Below, in pieces: positions 33,501 to 44,336 of a DNA stretch of 64,000 bases. Both the position numbers and the translations under genes were made by a program. Below the pieces are notes generated by a model. The model had not been told where the DNA came from. It worked only from the letters and a program-made list of their open reading frames with translations, and made no database searches. Every line of letters starts with the position of its first letter. Position 1 is the stretch's first letter. Source of the stretch: Rhinopomastus cyanomelas (taxonomy: Eukaryota > Chordata > Aves > Bucerotiformes > Rhinopomastidae); NCBI GenBank assembly GCA_013400115.1, contig VXBP01004622.1, forward strand, positions 496,001 through 560,000. The letters are read 5' to 3'.

Positions 33501-36355
33501 GAGCAAAGCCCATGACCCTTTCTGGGATCAATGAGGATGACCTCACAGCCATTAACAAGTGGGTAAAGGAAGCAACTAATGGACAAATACCCACCTTCCT
33601 ACAGCAACTCCCTGGAAACACAGTGATGCTCCTGCTCAATGCAATCCATTTCCATGGTGAGCTCCTCAGCCCTCACTTTTCAAGAGGAATAGTTAGAAAT
33701 CTACTCATTTTCTGCAAGCACTGTAGCTGAACGGCTTCTCTCCTCGCTTCCTGCTAGTCAATCTGCTGCATCTTTCCTTGTACATCTGCTGTTCCTCTTG
33801 CTTGGTTGCTTTACAGAAATGATTCCCAACCGCTTCCTATGTGCTAAAAGTGCTACTTGGCAGCAGAGCCACAATGCAGCAGGTGGAACCTGCAGTATTT
33901 TTGCCTCCTGGTTCAAGATCCCAGACAGTGGCACATTGCTGCTCTTCATAACCAGGTCACATGTAAGTCACTACACCCCAGCCACAGAGCTCGGAGGCAG
34001 CGGCTGAGGATTTCTTTCTGACCGCAACACAGTGGTCAGGCACATCTTCCTCTTCCCATTCCCTGAAACACAGACCAAATGTTTTCAGTGCAAAGCTGCA
34101 AATGTTTTGGCTTGGTCTCGTAGCACCTTCTACACAGCAGAAGGGTGATACTCTTTGTTTTTCACAGCACAAACATCTATTATCTTCACAGCCTTCAGTA
34201 ATGTCCTACAGTGAGGGATAAGCTTCTTGTTCTTTCTGTTATTCTGTAGTCTGTCTCTGGAAGATAAGAGCTTCCTGCTGTTTGGGCTCTTCCAACCCCT
34301 GTACTGACTTATCCTTGTTGTATCTCTACTTGCCTGGGCACCATCTGCATTGCTGGTGAACTCATGGCAGGAGGAACATTAGCCAGGCACCTCCTCTTTT
34401 CCTACTAAAATTTAACTGTGGTGATTTCTAAACTTTTCTTTTGATAGGGTTTTGGAAGAATAAGTTTGATGCCAGCTTCACTGGGCCAGATGTATTCCAC
34501 CTTGATGATAAGTTTGTGGTCCCAGTTGAGATGATGAAAGCCCAGAAGTACCCCCTGAGCTGGTTTACACTGGAGTCCCAAGACATTCAGGTAAGAGTCT
34601 ATCAGCACTTTCCTCCTGCTGTTGTAGTTCCTAAAAAAACTCCTAAAAAACCACAAATGCTTGTTTCCAGGAACAGCATTCAACAATTTATCAAGTATCC
34701 ATTGTTCTTGTTTCTAGCAAGAATGTAAAATGTTCAGTCTCTAGGAAAAACCACAAAGAGACAGTCCTACTGAGTGGGAAGTAAGGGAGTTTTTAAATCC
34801 TGAATTAAAGATAAATGAGGAAATACAGAAAGGAATTCCCTCAGTGTACTGCTGGAGCCCTTCAGAATACAGCTACTGCTGGAGCAGGGACAGTGTTTGT
34901 ACATGTGAGACTCGGCTGTGCCACGTGTTCAGTCTTTACCAGCCAGTGGCTAAAATCTAAAACCTCATGCTGTTATTCCAACAAACCTTCTCCTCTGAAG
35001 AAATCAGGTACCTCCTTCACACCAGGCTGTTTTCATCCAATAACTAGACTGGTTCTGCAGACCAGTTAGAAGAAGACTGAATTAAAAGCATCACTTGAGG
35101 GACTTTCCTTCCTCCTCCATAAATTGTTCTGGTTGTTTTATTTCCAGGTGGCCAAGCTTCCCTTTAAGAGTAACATGAGTTTTGTGGTCATCGTACCACA
35201 CCAGTATACCTGGAACATCTCTCGTGTGCTGGAGAACTTCCCCTATAAACAGCTATGTAGGCTGTTCCCCAAAGAGGTACCCACCACAGTGAAGATCCCC
35301 AGAATAAAACTGGACCACCAGCTGGAACTCAACAAGGTTCTCAGCCAAATGGGTAAGGAATTGCACCGAGGAAGCGAAGCTGATCAATCTCTGTGGCATC
35401 TGTTCGGTGACACTAGAAGCTGACATCCTTGTTTCTAAAGCTGTGCCTCACAGCTTGCTCCAGAGAACATCCAAACTTCCATCTCTTATTCCTCTCCTCC
35501 TCCATACTCTTTGCTTGCCTAGCACCAAATGTTTTGCTCCAACAGAATGATACTACAGAGAAGGCAGCACTTGCAGTTCTTCACGATCTTTACAAGTTAT
35601 TCCTATTCCCCTATTTGTAGCCAACACCCACCAAGGTTTGCTTCATCAACCTTTCTCTCTTCTTCTGTCATTTAACATAGTGTCCAGGACATAGAAATTG
35701 CCAGCACAGAGAAGGCAAATTGCAGACCTTGGAACTGAGAACTTACTGACCTTAACACCAGGCTTCCAGAAGAGAATAAATTAAGACTTCAGTTTGGTTT
35801 GCAAAATTGCTTTAAAAAATAATCACTGTAAAAGTGTTTCCAGCCCAGCAAGAGGCTCTGCCTTCCATACAGCGAGAGACTGGGCAAACTGGCTGGGCTG
35901 CAGCTTTTGTTTCTGTTTCCTGCAAGTTCTCCAGTCCTCCATGGTGAACATGTGTAGCAGGAGATTAGGGAACTGCTTGCTTTGGACAGTTTTGGAAAGG
36001 AAAGTGAACTCTGTCTGATTTCTGTGTAGGTCTCCAGGAGCTGTTCACAAACCCCAATCTCCAGAAGATCACAGACGAACCTCTCCTCGTATCCAGTATA
36101 CAGCACCAGTCTACCCTGGAGCTTAAAGAAGATGGGGTGGAAGCATCTGCTGCTACCAGCATCGCAATTTCACGCTCAGTCTCTGCCTTCAGCCTGAACA
36201 GGCCTTTTATCTTCATGATCTTTGAAGATGAAACAGGCATCCCACTTTTTATAGGCAGTGTTCAGAACCCTAACCCCAATGCAGCTCCCCAGTTGAAAGA
36301 TCCACAGAACTCACACGAAGCAAGAGATGACCATGAGGACCCTATGCCCAAATAA
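30565..36355 (+). CDS. SERPINF2: Alpha-2-antiplasmin (serpin F2)
   Basis: Eight coding exons: 30565-30624, 31323-31385, 32399-32816, 33124-33267, 33453-33656, 34448-34590, 35148-35352, 36030-36355. They give 520 codons; human is 491. A hydrophobic signal peptide (VFLWGLGLLCLAAL) shows secretion into plasma, where the protein traps plasmin. The serpin core aligns throughout with human, including LSPLSIALALSHLALG, LLLNAIHF and NRPFIFMIFEDETG. The reactive loop has hinge GVEASAATSIAIS with P1 Arg, but P1' is Ser where human has Met, and the stretch after P1 is one residue shorter. The Cys pair before and after the first serpin block is kept. The region between signal peptide and core is longer than in human and strongly acidic (SSDEEGEAEDE). 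The C-terminal tail is much shorter than human but still ends in Lys, the kringle-binding residue. Exon 2 has a second in-frame acceptor nine bases downstream (AG at 31330-31331). Confidence 0.96.
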
Positions 36356-37067
36356 GAGAGGAGCAGAGCCTAAGTGTTCTGGGACTGCTACCTGACCCTT
36401 TGGATCAGCTAAGAGAGGCCTCCTGTCCTTGGAGACCTTCCCCCTGAGGTCACAGGAGGCGATTCCTTGCTCTTTTCCTTTACAAATCCCTAGAGACCCG
36501 TCCTAGAATAGCCCATTCCAGAAGCTTGATGAGCTTCTCCAGGCTGGGGTTCCCCTCTGTTGAACCTGAAAATCTTGCTTTGCCTGGATTTCCCTTCCAG
36601 GGCTCTCAGTCCTGGATAGGAGACTTCCTTATCCCCAGACTCTTATTAGAGTCTTTATTAAGCTCTTACTAGAGTCCCCGGTAGCCTGGAATCATCATTA
36701 GCATCTGGCAGCTTGGACAACAGCCAGAGATATTAATATGGCTCTTCCTTCCACAGTTCCTGTCAATGTGTCCCTCAGTGTTCCTCTGAAAACAGTCTGT
36801 ACCCACCTAGAAAACAACCTCCAGCTCAACTGAACTAGTAACCAGTTGTCCTCTCTAGGATGCTTCCAGGCACAGGATCTGGTCAAAGATGCCCCTTTCC
36901 CACTCCTTGGCTATTGGGATCTGATGAGGGAGGGTCTGCAATGGGAAAACCCTTTGGATCCTTATCTCCAGCCCTTTCCTTGGGAAGCTCTGTGTTCTTG
37001 GGTAATACTAGATTTTTCAAGACCTATTTTATAAAGTGTTTTTTAGTGATTTTTACATTGGCAGAAT

Positions 37068-37073
37068 AATAAA
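37068..37073 (+). terminator. Probable SERPINF2 polyadenylation signal
   Basis: AATAAA at 37068 is the first hexamer after the stop, giving a 3' UTR of about 0.7 kb. A second lies at 37141-37146. The interval between stop and signal contains no repeat or further exon. Confidence 0.65.
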
Positions 37074-37433
37074 GAGTAAAGCAGAACGTATTTGCTTAAG
37101 GTATTGCATTGAGAGACCCAACAGAGAAAGGAAAACGGCAAATAAACGGAGTAACCACAAAGGCTGGGAGAAGTCAGGGTGTGACAGATGACAAGAGAGG
37201 CTCTGCAGAGGGTTTTTTGCTGCCTCGTCACAGAGGACAACAGGGGCTGTGAGGTGAAATGGCTGAGCTGCACAGACTGTCCCAAGGACAGAGCCCAGTG
37301 AGCTTTGGGCATCTCGTGTGCAGAGTGCAGGGAACACTCACTGAGTCAGAGCTGGTTTTGGAAATGGGCAGACTTCGCTGAATTAGGAGCTCAGGGACAG
37401 GAGGGGGCTTTCCCTGTGAGCAGGAATAAGTTC

Positions 37434-37890
37434 ACAGATTCACAGATGTATTGAGGCTGGAAAAGGCCTCTAAGATCATCCAGCCCAGCCCACTATCTAA
37501 CATCACCACAATCACCTAGACCATGGCTCTAAGTGCCACATCCAGTCTGTCCTTAAACACCCCCAGGGATGGGGACTCCACCAGTGCCCTGGGCAGTCCA
37601 TTTTGGCATCTGATCACCCTTTACCTGTGGAAGGGCTCTCTAACATTCAACCTAACCCACTCCTGGCAACTTCAAGCCCTGCCCTCTCATCCCGTCACTG
37701 GTTGCCTGGGAGAAGAGCCTGACCCCCACCTGCCTACAACCTCCCTTCAGGGAGGTGGAGAGAGGAAGAAGGTCCCCCTTGAGTCTCCTCTTCTCCTGGC
37801 TAAACAACCCCAGCTCCCTCAGCCCTTTCTCATCAGACTTCCCCTCCAGTCCCTTCACCAGCCTTGGATGTGTCAATCCTTAACCTTTCT
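37434..37890 (-). repeat. CR1 LINE 3' fragment (about 450 bp)
   Basis: The + strand begins with the reversed CR1 terminus (cacagatgtattgaggctggaaa region, aagatcatccagcccagccc). It continues through the ccagggatggggactccacc and ctcccttcag blocks to gctccctcagccctttctc. Open frames over it are relics of this repeat. Confidence 0.9.
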
Positions 37891-38056
37891 CTTGGGCAAA
37901 ACCTGATCATTGCTGATATCTACTTGAAGGATCAAAGGTGGTGAACAAGCACCTGTTATCTGCAATTTATTCTTCCATTGGGACATTCCTGTCTCCACAG
38001 CACAATGCTATGGATGGCTGGGACAGCTTTCAGAGGAAGGAGGAGCTGATCCACAG

Positions 38057-38372
38057 AACCATAGAATCATCATGGCTGGAAAGGACCTCCAGGATCATCA
38101 AGTGCAGCCCTCATCCCAGCATCTCCCTAACCCCTAGACCATGGCCTCAAGTGCTCTAGCTACTCATGTTTTAGACACCTTCAGAGATGGTGACTCCACC
38201 ACCATCCTGGGCAGCCTGTTCCTGTACCCAGCCACTCTCTCAGTAGTAATGATACTCCTATCATTAGTAATTTGGGAGAAGAGACCAGCACCAGCCTTGC
38301 TACAACCTCCTTGTAGGTATTTGTAGAGAGCAATAAGGTCTCCTCTCAGCCTCAGATTCCGATGCCTATAGC
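38057..38372 (-). repeat. CR1 LINE 3' fragment
   Basis: Reversed CR1 terminus (catagaatcatcatggctgg), then the ggacctccaggatcatcaag, ggtgactccaccaccatcct and gggcagcctgttcct blocks, are all recognisable. The copy is diverged and lies 170 bases after another CR1 in the same orientation. Confidence 0.88.
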
Positions 38373-40404
38373 TGAATGTCCTGGTTATGATCAGTTTTGG
38401 CAAAAGGCAACGTCCTCTTAGAGCTTCACTTTCATCTGAGATGGAAAGAGCTCCATGGGTCCTTCTGAGGTTGCAGCACACATGTGAAATAAGCTACCAT
38501 TCAAGATTCCTGGGAATCCCTTCACCTGACCAAGCCATCCTATCACTTAGAAAATATTAGTCTAACTCACCATGGCCTGCCATGCTGCAGCTATTTCTGT
38601 AGAAAACAACTGCTGTCTGTAGTAGATTCTGCTTCCGAGTTGTCACAGCTTCTGGTAAGAAGGATGGAGCTCTGTTTTTGTGAAATAGCGGTTACAGAGC
38701 ACAAGGGCCATCCTTCTGCCAGTGTTTTCCTCACTCGGGAAGTCTGCCTTTCCTCAAAGGAAGGAGCAGAATGCTTTCTGGGAGCCTCGGTCCCTGAATA
38801 GTCTGCACCATCTGCTGGAATAAGAGAAGGACTGACTCACTAACCATGAATTTTGGGGCTGTGAGAGACTTTGGGGAATAAAACAGTCCTGGCTCAAACC
38901 TGTAATTACACATCTCTTGCAGCCTAAAAGGAGAGCAGTTAAAGATAATGTCTACCCCTCTAACCAATGCAGTGACACATACCCTTCAAAAAGAGAGTGT
39001 AATTACAGGGCCACATAATTTTAACAAGTAAACCCACAAGAATTCAGCCCTACCATGAGGACAGAGCTCTAGCCCACAGGGAACATTTTAGCTTATTTGT
39101 TTATACAGGTTCCTTTCTAACATCCACAGATACCATCCCTTGCCTTAGGTCAGTCTTGCCTTGGCTACCGCAACCTCAGCACTAAGCTCCCTGAATCCTG
39201 CCCTGTTGCACTGCGACCTGAGCAAAATTTGAAGCACCAGTCTTCCTTTCTGTGCCTCTGCCCCCAGCTCCCTCCGTTCCACAAAGTTTTTTCCCCTCCT
39301 TATTCTCAGTTTCCTCAGAGCTTCATTCTTATTTCTTATTTTCCATCTTTCTGCCATCCCTCCTCCTCCCAGCTATTCTCATCCAACTATTAATTTCATC
39401 TTATTTGACAGCACAGCAGCCCTCTCTGACTGTGCTTTGCTCAACAAATTACCAGTTACACCAACCTTAAGCCTTTTTTTCACTCCATCAACTCTCCAGA
39501 AGAGGCAGTTTGTAAAATGCAACGTAATATTAATGTCTCTGCTCAGGAATTTCCACTTTGCATTGCTAAGCTTTCATTTTGACTGAGCTCTACTCTGAAA
39601 AGATATGACTAGCCCAGGATGTCATCTCTGTAGCTCATCTGCACTGCTGGCTGAGAATATCAAATAAATCTCAGTATCTTTAATATTAGATGGGTTGTTT
39701 TCTTCCCCCGCTAAAGCAAATTCATACGAATGTGATCGGTACTTCCACAGCAGGGGTGAGAACTGTGCAGACAGCACAGTATCTGCTATCCTGAGCCCAA
39801 ACCAGAGCAGTGGTGCCCTTCACCTACAGGCACAAAGCTTGGTTTGGTCCATAATACTGTTTGCCCCTCGGATTGAAATGGCTTAATAGCAAACCTGTGA
39901 GTAAACAGGTGGCCTTTCGTCTGAACATACAGATGAGACGTAACAACTTCTCTAGCGGTGCTTCCCTAAAGAGCATTTTAAAACCACAAATAAGAACAAA
40001 AGTGATTACAACCACCAGAAGATATCTCCACAGCCATTCTTGGGCTGGTGATGGAAGACTAACAAGTACAAACATCTCTCTGCAGATGATTTCTCACCAA
40101 GCAAGCAGATAAGCAGTCGAAAGCAGAGTGGCTACTCTTCTTGTTCGAAGGAGTCACCTTTGAAGCACTGACTAACCATAGGGCAGACTGATTGCCTGGT
40201 TTGCTTTTCTGGCCTGCAAAACCAGCACCTAATGCTTCTCTAGGCCTATCCTTTCCTCTTTGCTGGGCAACTGAATGAGCTCAGTGCCAGTGTAGAGGAG
40301 CAACTCCTAGTTAGCTGTTAGCAGCCAGGCTGGCAGCCCAGAAAGGAAGTCCCAGTGCAAGCCCAGACTGGGGTTACTGATGTTACTGGTTGCAATCCAT
40401 TTTC
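38373..40404. other. Intergenic, nothing recognised
   Basis: This is AT-richer spacer between SERPINF2 and SERPINF1. No exon, RNA gene or clear repeat could be identified. The open frames present are short and unlike known proteins. Confidence 0.5.
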
Positions 40405-40515
40405 ACCTTTTCCAAGCAGATAAACAGCTGCCCTAGGTCAAACCAGCTATGTGTCCAGTTAGCCCAGTATCCTGGGTCTCCTGGTAGGCAGTAACAAACA
40501 ACTGGGGGAAACCCC
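40405..40515 (-). repeat. Ancient CR1-type LINE 3'-end remnant
   Basis: The + strand segment with gtccagttagcccagtatcc resembles the reversed 3' end of an old sauropsid CR1 family, as seen in turtles and crocodilians. It is strongly diverged, so the family assignment is tentative. Confidence 0.45.
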
Positions 40516-40560
40516 TCCTTGACTAGGGACAAGGAAAACCAGCAGCTCTCCAGTTGTATC

Positions 40561-40620
40561 ACCCAGCTGCAGAGCCTGACCTTATATCCCACCCAGCTGC
40601 AGAGCCTGACCTTATATCCC
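40561..40620. repeat. Exact 30-bp tandem duplication
   Basis: Positions 40561-40590 and 40591-40620 are identical, beginning acccagctgcag and ending cttatatccc, with the first three bases repeated again afterwards. The absence of any difference suggests a recent duplication. Confidence 0.95.
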
Positions 40621-40848
40621 ACCATTGTTAACCTCCTATGGACATGGCTTCCACAAATTTGGTTTGGGTTGGTTTTACTTCCCCCAAATCTATTTATCTT
40701 CCCTCTTCTGCAATATTTAGTTACAAGGAGGTTTATAATTCAATACTTACGAAAAATACACTCTTGATGTAAATGTGCACTGATGGTTGCTCCCCTAGAG
40801 ACAAAAAATAATGAAGCCACTCTGCCCCTTTTCCCTCTCCAAAACACA

Positions 40849-41325
40849 GAATCATAGAACACTAAAGATTGGAAGGGACCTCGAAAGATCATCCAGTCCA
40901 ATCTCCCTGCCACAGCAGGATCTCCTAGATGCAGTTGCATAGGAACATGGCCAGGTGGGCTTTAAACATCTTCAGAGAAGGAGACTGCACAACTTCCCTC
41001 CACAACAGACTCCACAGCCCGTTCCAGTGCTCTGGCACCCTCACTGAGAAGAAGTTCCTTCTCATATTGATGTGGAACCTCCTGTGTTCCAGCTCACACC
41101 CATTAATCCTTGTCCCATCATTGGATGCCACCGTGCAGAGCCTGGCTCCATCCTCCTGACACCTGCCGCTCTTTCCATATTTATCAACTTTAATGGCCTC
41201 ACCCCTCAGTCTCCTCTTTTCCAAGTTAAAGGAACCCAGCTCCCCCAGCTTTTCCTTCTCAGGGAGATGTTCCACTCCCTTCATCATGCTTGTGGCTCTG
41301 CACTGGGCTCTCTCAAGCATTTATT
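40849..41325 (-). repeat. CR1 LINE 3' fragment (about 480 bp)
   Basis: The best-preserved CR1 in the window. The reversed terminus cagaatcatagaacac is followed by ttggaagggacct, the agatcatccagtccaa block, the actccacagcccgttccagt block and, near 41220, the ccaagttaaaggaacccagc block. It lies upstream of the SERPINF1 first exon. Confidence 0.93.
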
Positions 41326-41769
41326 GTTCTGTAAGTGCAACACTCTGTTAATCATTTGTCTTTAATCTGGACTCCTTGGTTTTTTAGTCTCTTTTCAGCC
41401 TATACCTTCAAGCTTGTTAACTACTATCATTGCATAGAACTACTGAACAACTGAGCTGCTTTAAACAGCAACAGGATGCTGCTTCCACTCAACAAGTCTT
41501 CTCTAAACTAAATCTTGGACATCGCTCCATAAATCCATGAAGCACCACTGCATCAACCATACCCCTGAGACAGGAGAAATTCCCTCATGTCATAGATGTC
41601 AAAATCACAGCGATTGAAAAGTTGCTCTAAGAGGGCAGGGAGCATTTGTCTGTGCCCTGTGCTCACCCCTCCTCCCAGCACTGTCCTCGCAGGGAGCACA
41701 CACTGGTTTTGGAAGGCAGGGTTAAAGAGTTAGTGCAAGTTAGCAGCAGGGTGTCAGCAGCAGAAAAAG

Positions 41770-41937
41770 GGAGCAGAGCTCTTTAAGAGAGCCCTGGGAA
41801 GTTGTAACCTGAAGCCTAAAGAAGGCTGGGCTCAGGGAAGCAGCAAAAAGCAGATGTGGCTGCACCAACCCCACAGTGTCCTCGGCTCACACCGGCTGGG
41901 AGGCTTCGAGGACCAGGGCAGCAAGTGGAGCTTCGAG
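41770..41937 (+). promoter_or_regulatory. Probable SERPINF1 promoter and non-coding first exon
   Basis: A donor (CGAG|GTAAGG) follows 41937. A TATA-like ctttaagaga at about 41781 lies some 150 bases upstream. The next compatible acceptor is the one before the SERPINF1 start codon (AG at 44327-44328), which would make intron 1 about 2.4 kb. Mammalian SERPINF1 likewise has an untranslated exon 1. The segment 41938-44328 would be intron 1; I see no other gene in it. Confidence 0.5.
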
Positions 41938-44336
41938 GTAAGGGGCAGCTCAGCCTCCCTCAGTGCCAACAGCAAGGGGAGTAGAAGGTAGGGGCTGAGG
42001 CTGGGGAGCTCTCAGAGGACCTGGGAAACAGGAAGGTTGGTCCTTCTGCAGATATTAAAGTGTGGGATTCCCACCAAATGAGATAGCTCACCAAAGGTTG
42101 GGAGCCTCCAGCATCACAGGGCAACTCTTTGCCTCGGGTTGAGCAGTGCTTGGGAACTGGGGTGGGTTTCTACCCTTTGAGTAGCTGTGTTGCAGCGAGG
42201 AATGTGTTTTTCCTTTGTGATGATAATTTTGGTGATAGTCAAATCCTCTAGAGCTAGTGGTTGCAAGATGCTTCCTAAGGAGTTAGTGCTGCGGGGCGGA
42301 GCAATCACAGTGAACTTGAACCTGAACTCGTGGGGCACGTTTCATGGCTCCCCTTAAATCAGAAGTGTTTATAAATGATGTGAGACTTGTACCTCTACAG
42401 ATAGAAAGCAAAGAATTTCCTTTGCACCTGCACACCTTCACAAACAGACAACTCCCAGGCACAAAGTTCCTTGTCAGCTCATTTCTCAAAGTTTTCTTCC
42501 TGTACTTTTCCTGACTGTAACATCCCAGTGCTGCTGCTGCTTCTCTTGTCTGTAAAGGCAGGCACAGATTTTAATATCATGCCTGAAACCATCCCACCTC
42601 TGCTCCAACCAAATTCTTTTCTCTGCATTTTTGGCTGTGTGCTAAGACACATGCAAATAGAATCCAGATGTTCAGGCCAATTCAAACGCAAAAGCTTTGT
42701 CTTTTTTAAATGGAAATTGCTTTTTGGCAAAGTTGGAGAAATATGAAGCTGGTGACAGTACTGGCAAAAACAATACAGATCTGCAAAACCAATCTCCGCT
42801 CTCACACTCCCAGGAGCTTAGGGTAGCTGGAAGAAGAGGTTGTGTTGAGATGTATTTATTTTTCTTGAGGAAAACTTATGCTCCATGGAAAACCTTCATC
42901 TCTAACCCAAAGTAAGCCCAGCCTCTTAGGCTTGCCCTGCAAGAACTCTGCTTGGTGCAAGCTTCTTCACAAAGCCCTCACTGTACAGGCAGGGCTTCTG
43001 CCATCTCTTTCAGCATTTATTGTGAAACTGCAATGCTGTAAGCAATCCCAATATCATATCCAAACTGTCACACCACCAAACACACTGGTTTAGTCCAGTA
43101 AATCCTCTTGATGCACATCATCTGCACCAGAATACCTCACTGACTCAGCAGCTAGGACAGAGACAGTCACAGGATGCAACCCTGCAGGGAAAAGAGGGCA
43201 CCACTTCCTTATAACATCCACCGTGACACCTTTCTCTCCAAGGCAGAACTACCTCCAGAAGACAAGGGCTTTGTCAGGAAAGGGGAAATGGTGAACTACC
43301 TCTCACTGAAGTGGAAGCGCTGCCACAACAGAACTGGGGCTGTTGTAGCCACGTGGCTTTAAGTTGTATGTGTACCAGCAGGCATGTTTTCTTTATAGTT
43401 GAAGTTAATCTGAAACACATGTTTTCTCCTACTTTACTGGATGCCTGGATCACAGGGGTTAGTTAAATACAACCCTCTTCCTTTAATTTCTGGGAATCTA
43501 TATAAACATTGCTTCAGACCAGCCTCACTGGCGTCTGTTCTCGGGGGCATGACACTTGTGCAGTAGCTCTGATTTGCCCACACTGAAACCCTGGGTTACT
43601 TGCTGTCCTTTGGACCAGACAGATCTGTCTGGAAGGGACACCAGTGCCAGTACAGGGGTCACTGAAAGTGGATTCTGCAGAAGGAACAGCTTTGGGGAGT
43701 TTGGTACTTTTCTCTCCTTTCTATTAAAAAGCTCCTTCTTTCACATCTTATCTGGATCGAACCCAGTGGCAGGTATTTACTCCCAGCGCCTTTTCCCTAT
43801 AATCTTTTAAGAAAACTCTTCTACTTTTACTTCATGAGTTTGCAAATAAGCAGCAAAGGATGTGCAGAGGATGTCCAGCCTTTCAGGTAACGTGCGGACA
43901 CAAGAAACATGATAAACTGCTGCCTGAGGGGCAGGTAACTCATAGCAGAGCAGTTACAACTCAGTTTCATCTTCTGCCCCACTCAGCAATATGGATTTTC
44001 TACATTCTAGAAATGAAATATTGAATTTTTTAAACTCAGAAGCTAAGATTTAGTGCTTTTCTGGACCTTGGCACTCAGTAACTGCCAGCATCAGTGTGGT
44101 TGGGGCCACACACACGTGCTTTTGTGCTCAGGCCAGCCTTGCCGAATAGCTCAAACTAGGGAAGAAAACAACCCAGGTAAGATCAGGTACGTGGTTTCAC
44201 AATTGGGAAGGACAAGCAGCAGCATGTGGCACTGCAGTTCCTGTCACAACCAGCTACAGCAAATAGGAGTGGTAGAGATGTATTTGCTCAGTTGCTCAAA
44301 TCACCTGTGCCATATTCTCACTCTGTAGGTTCAGGA

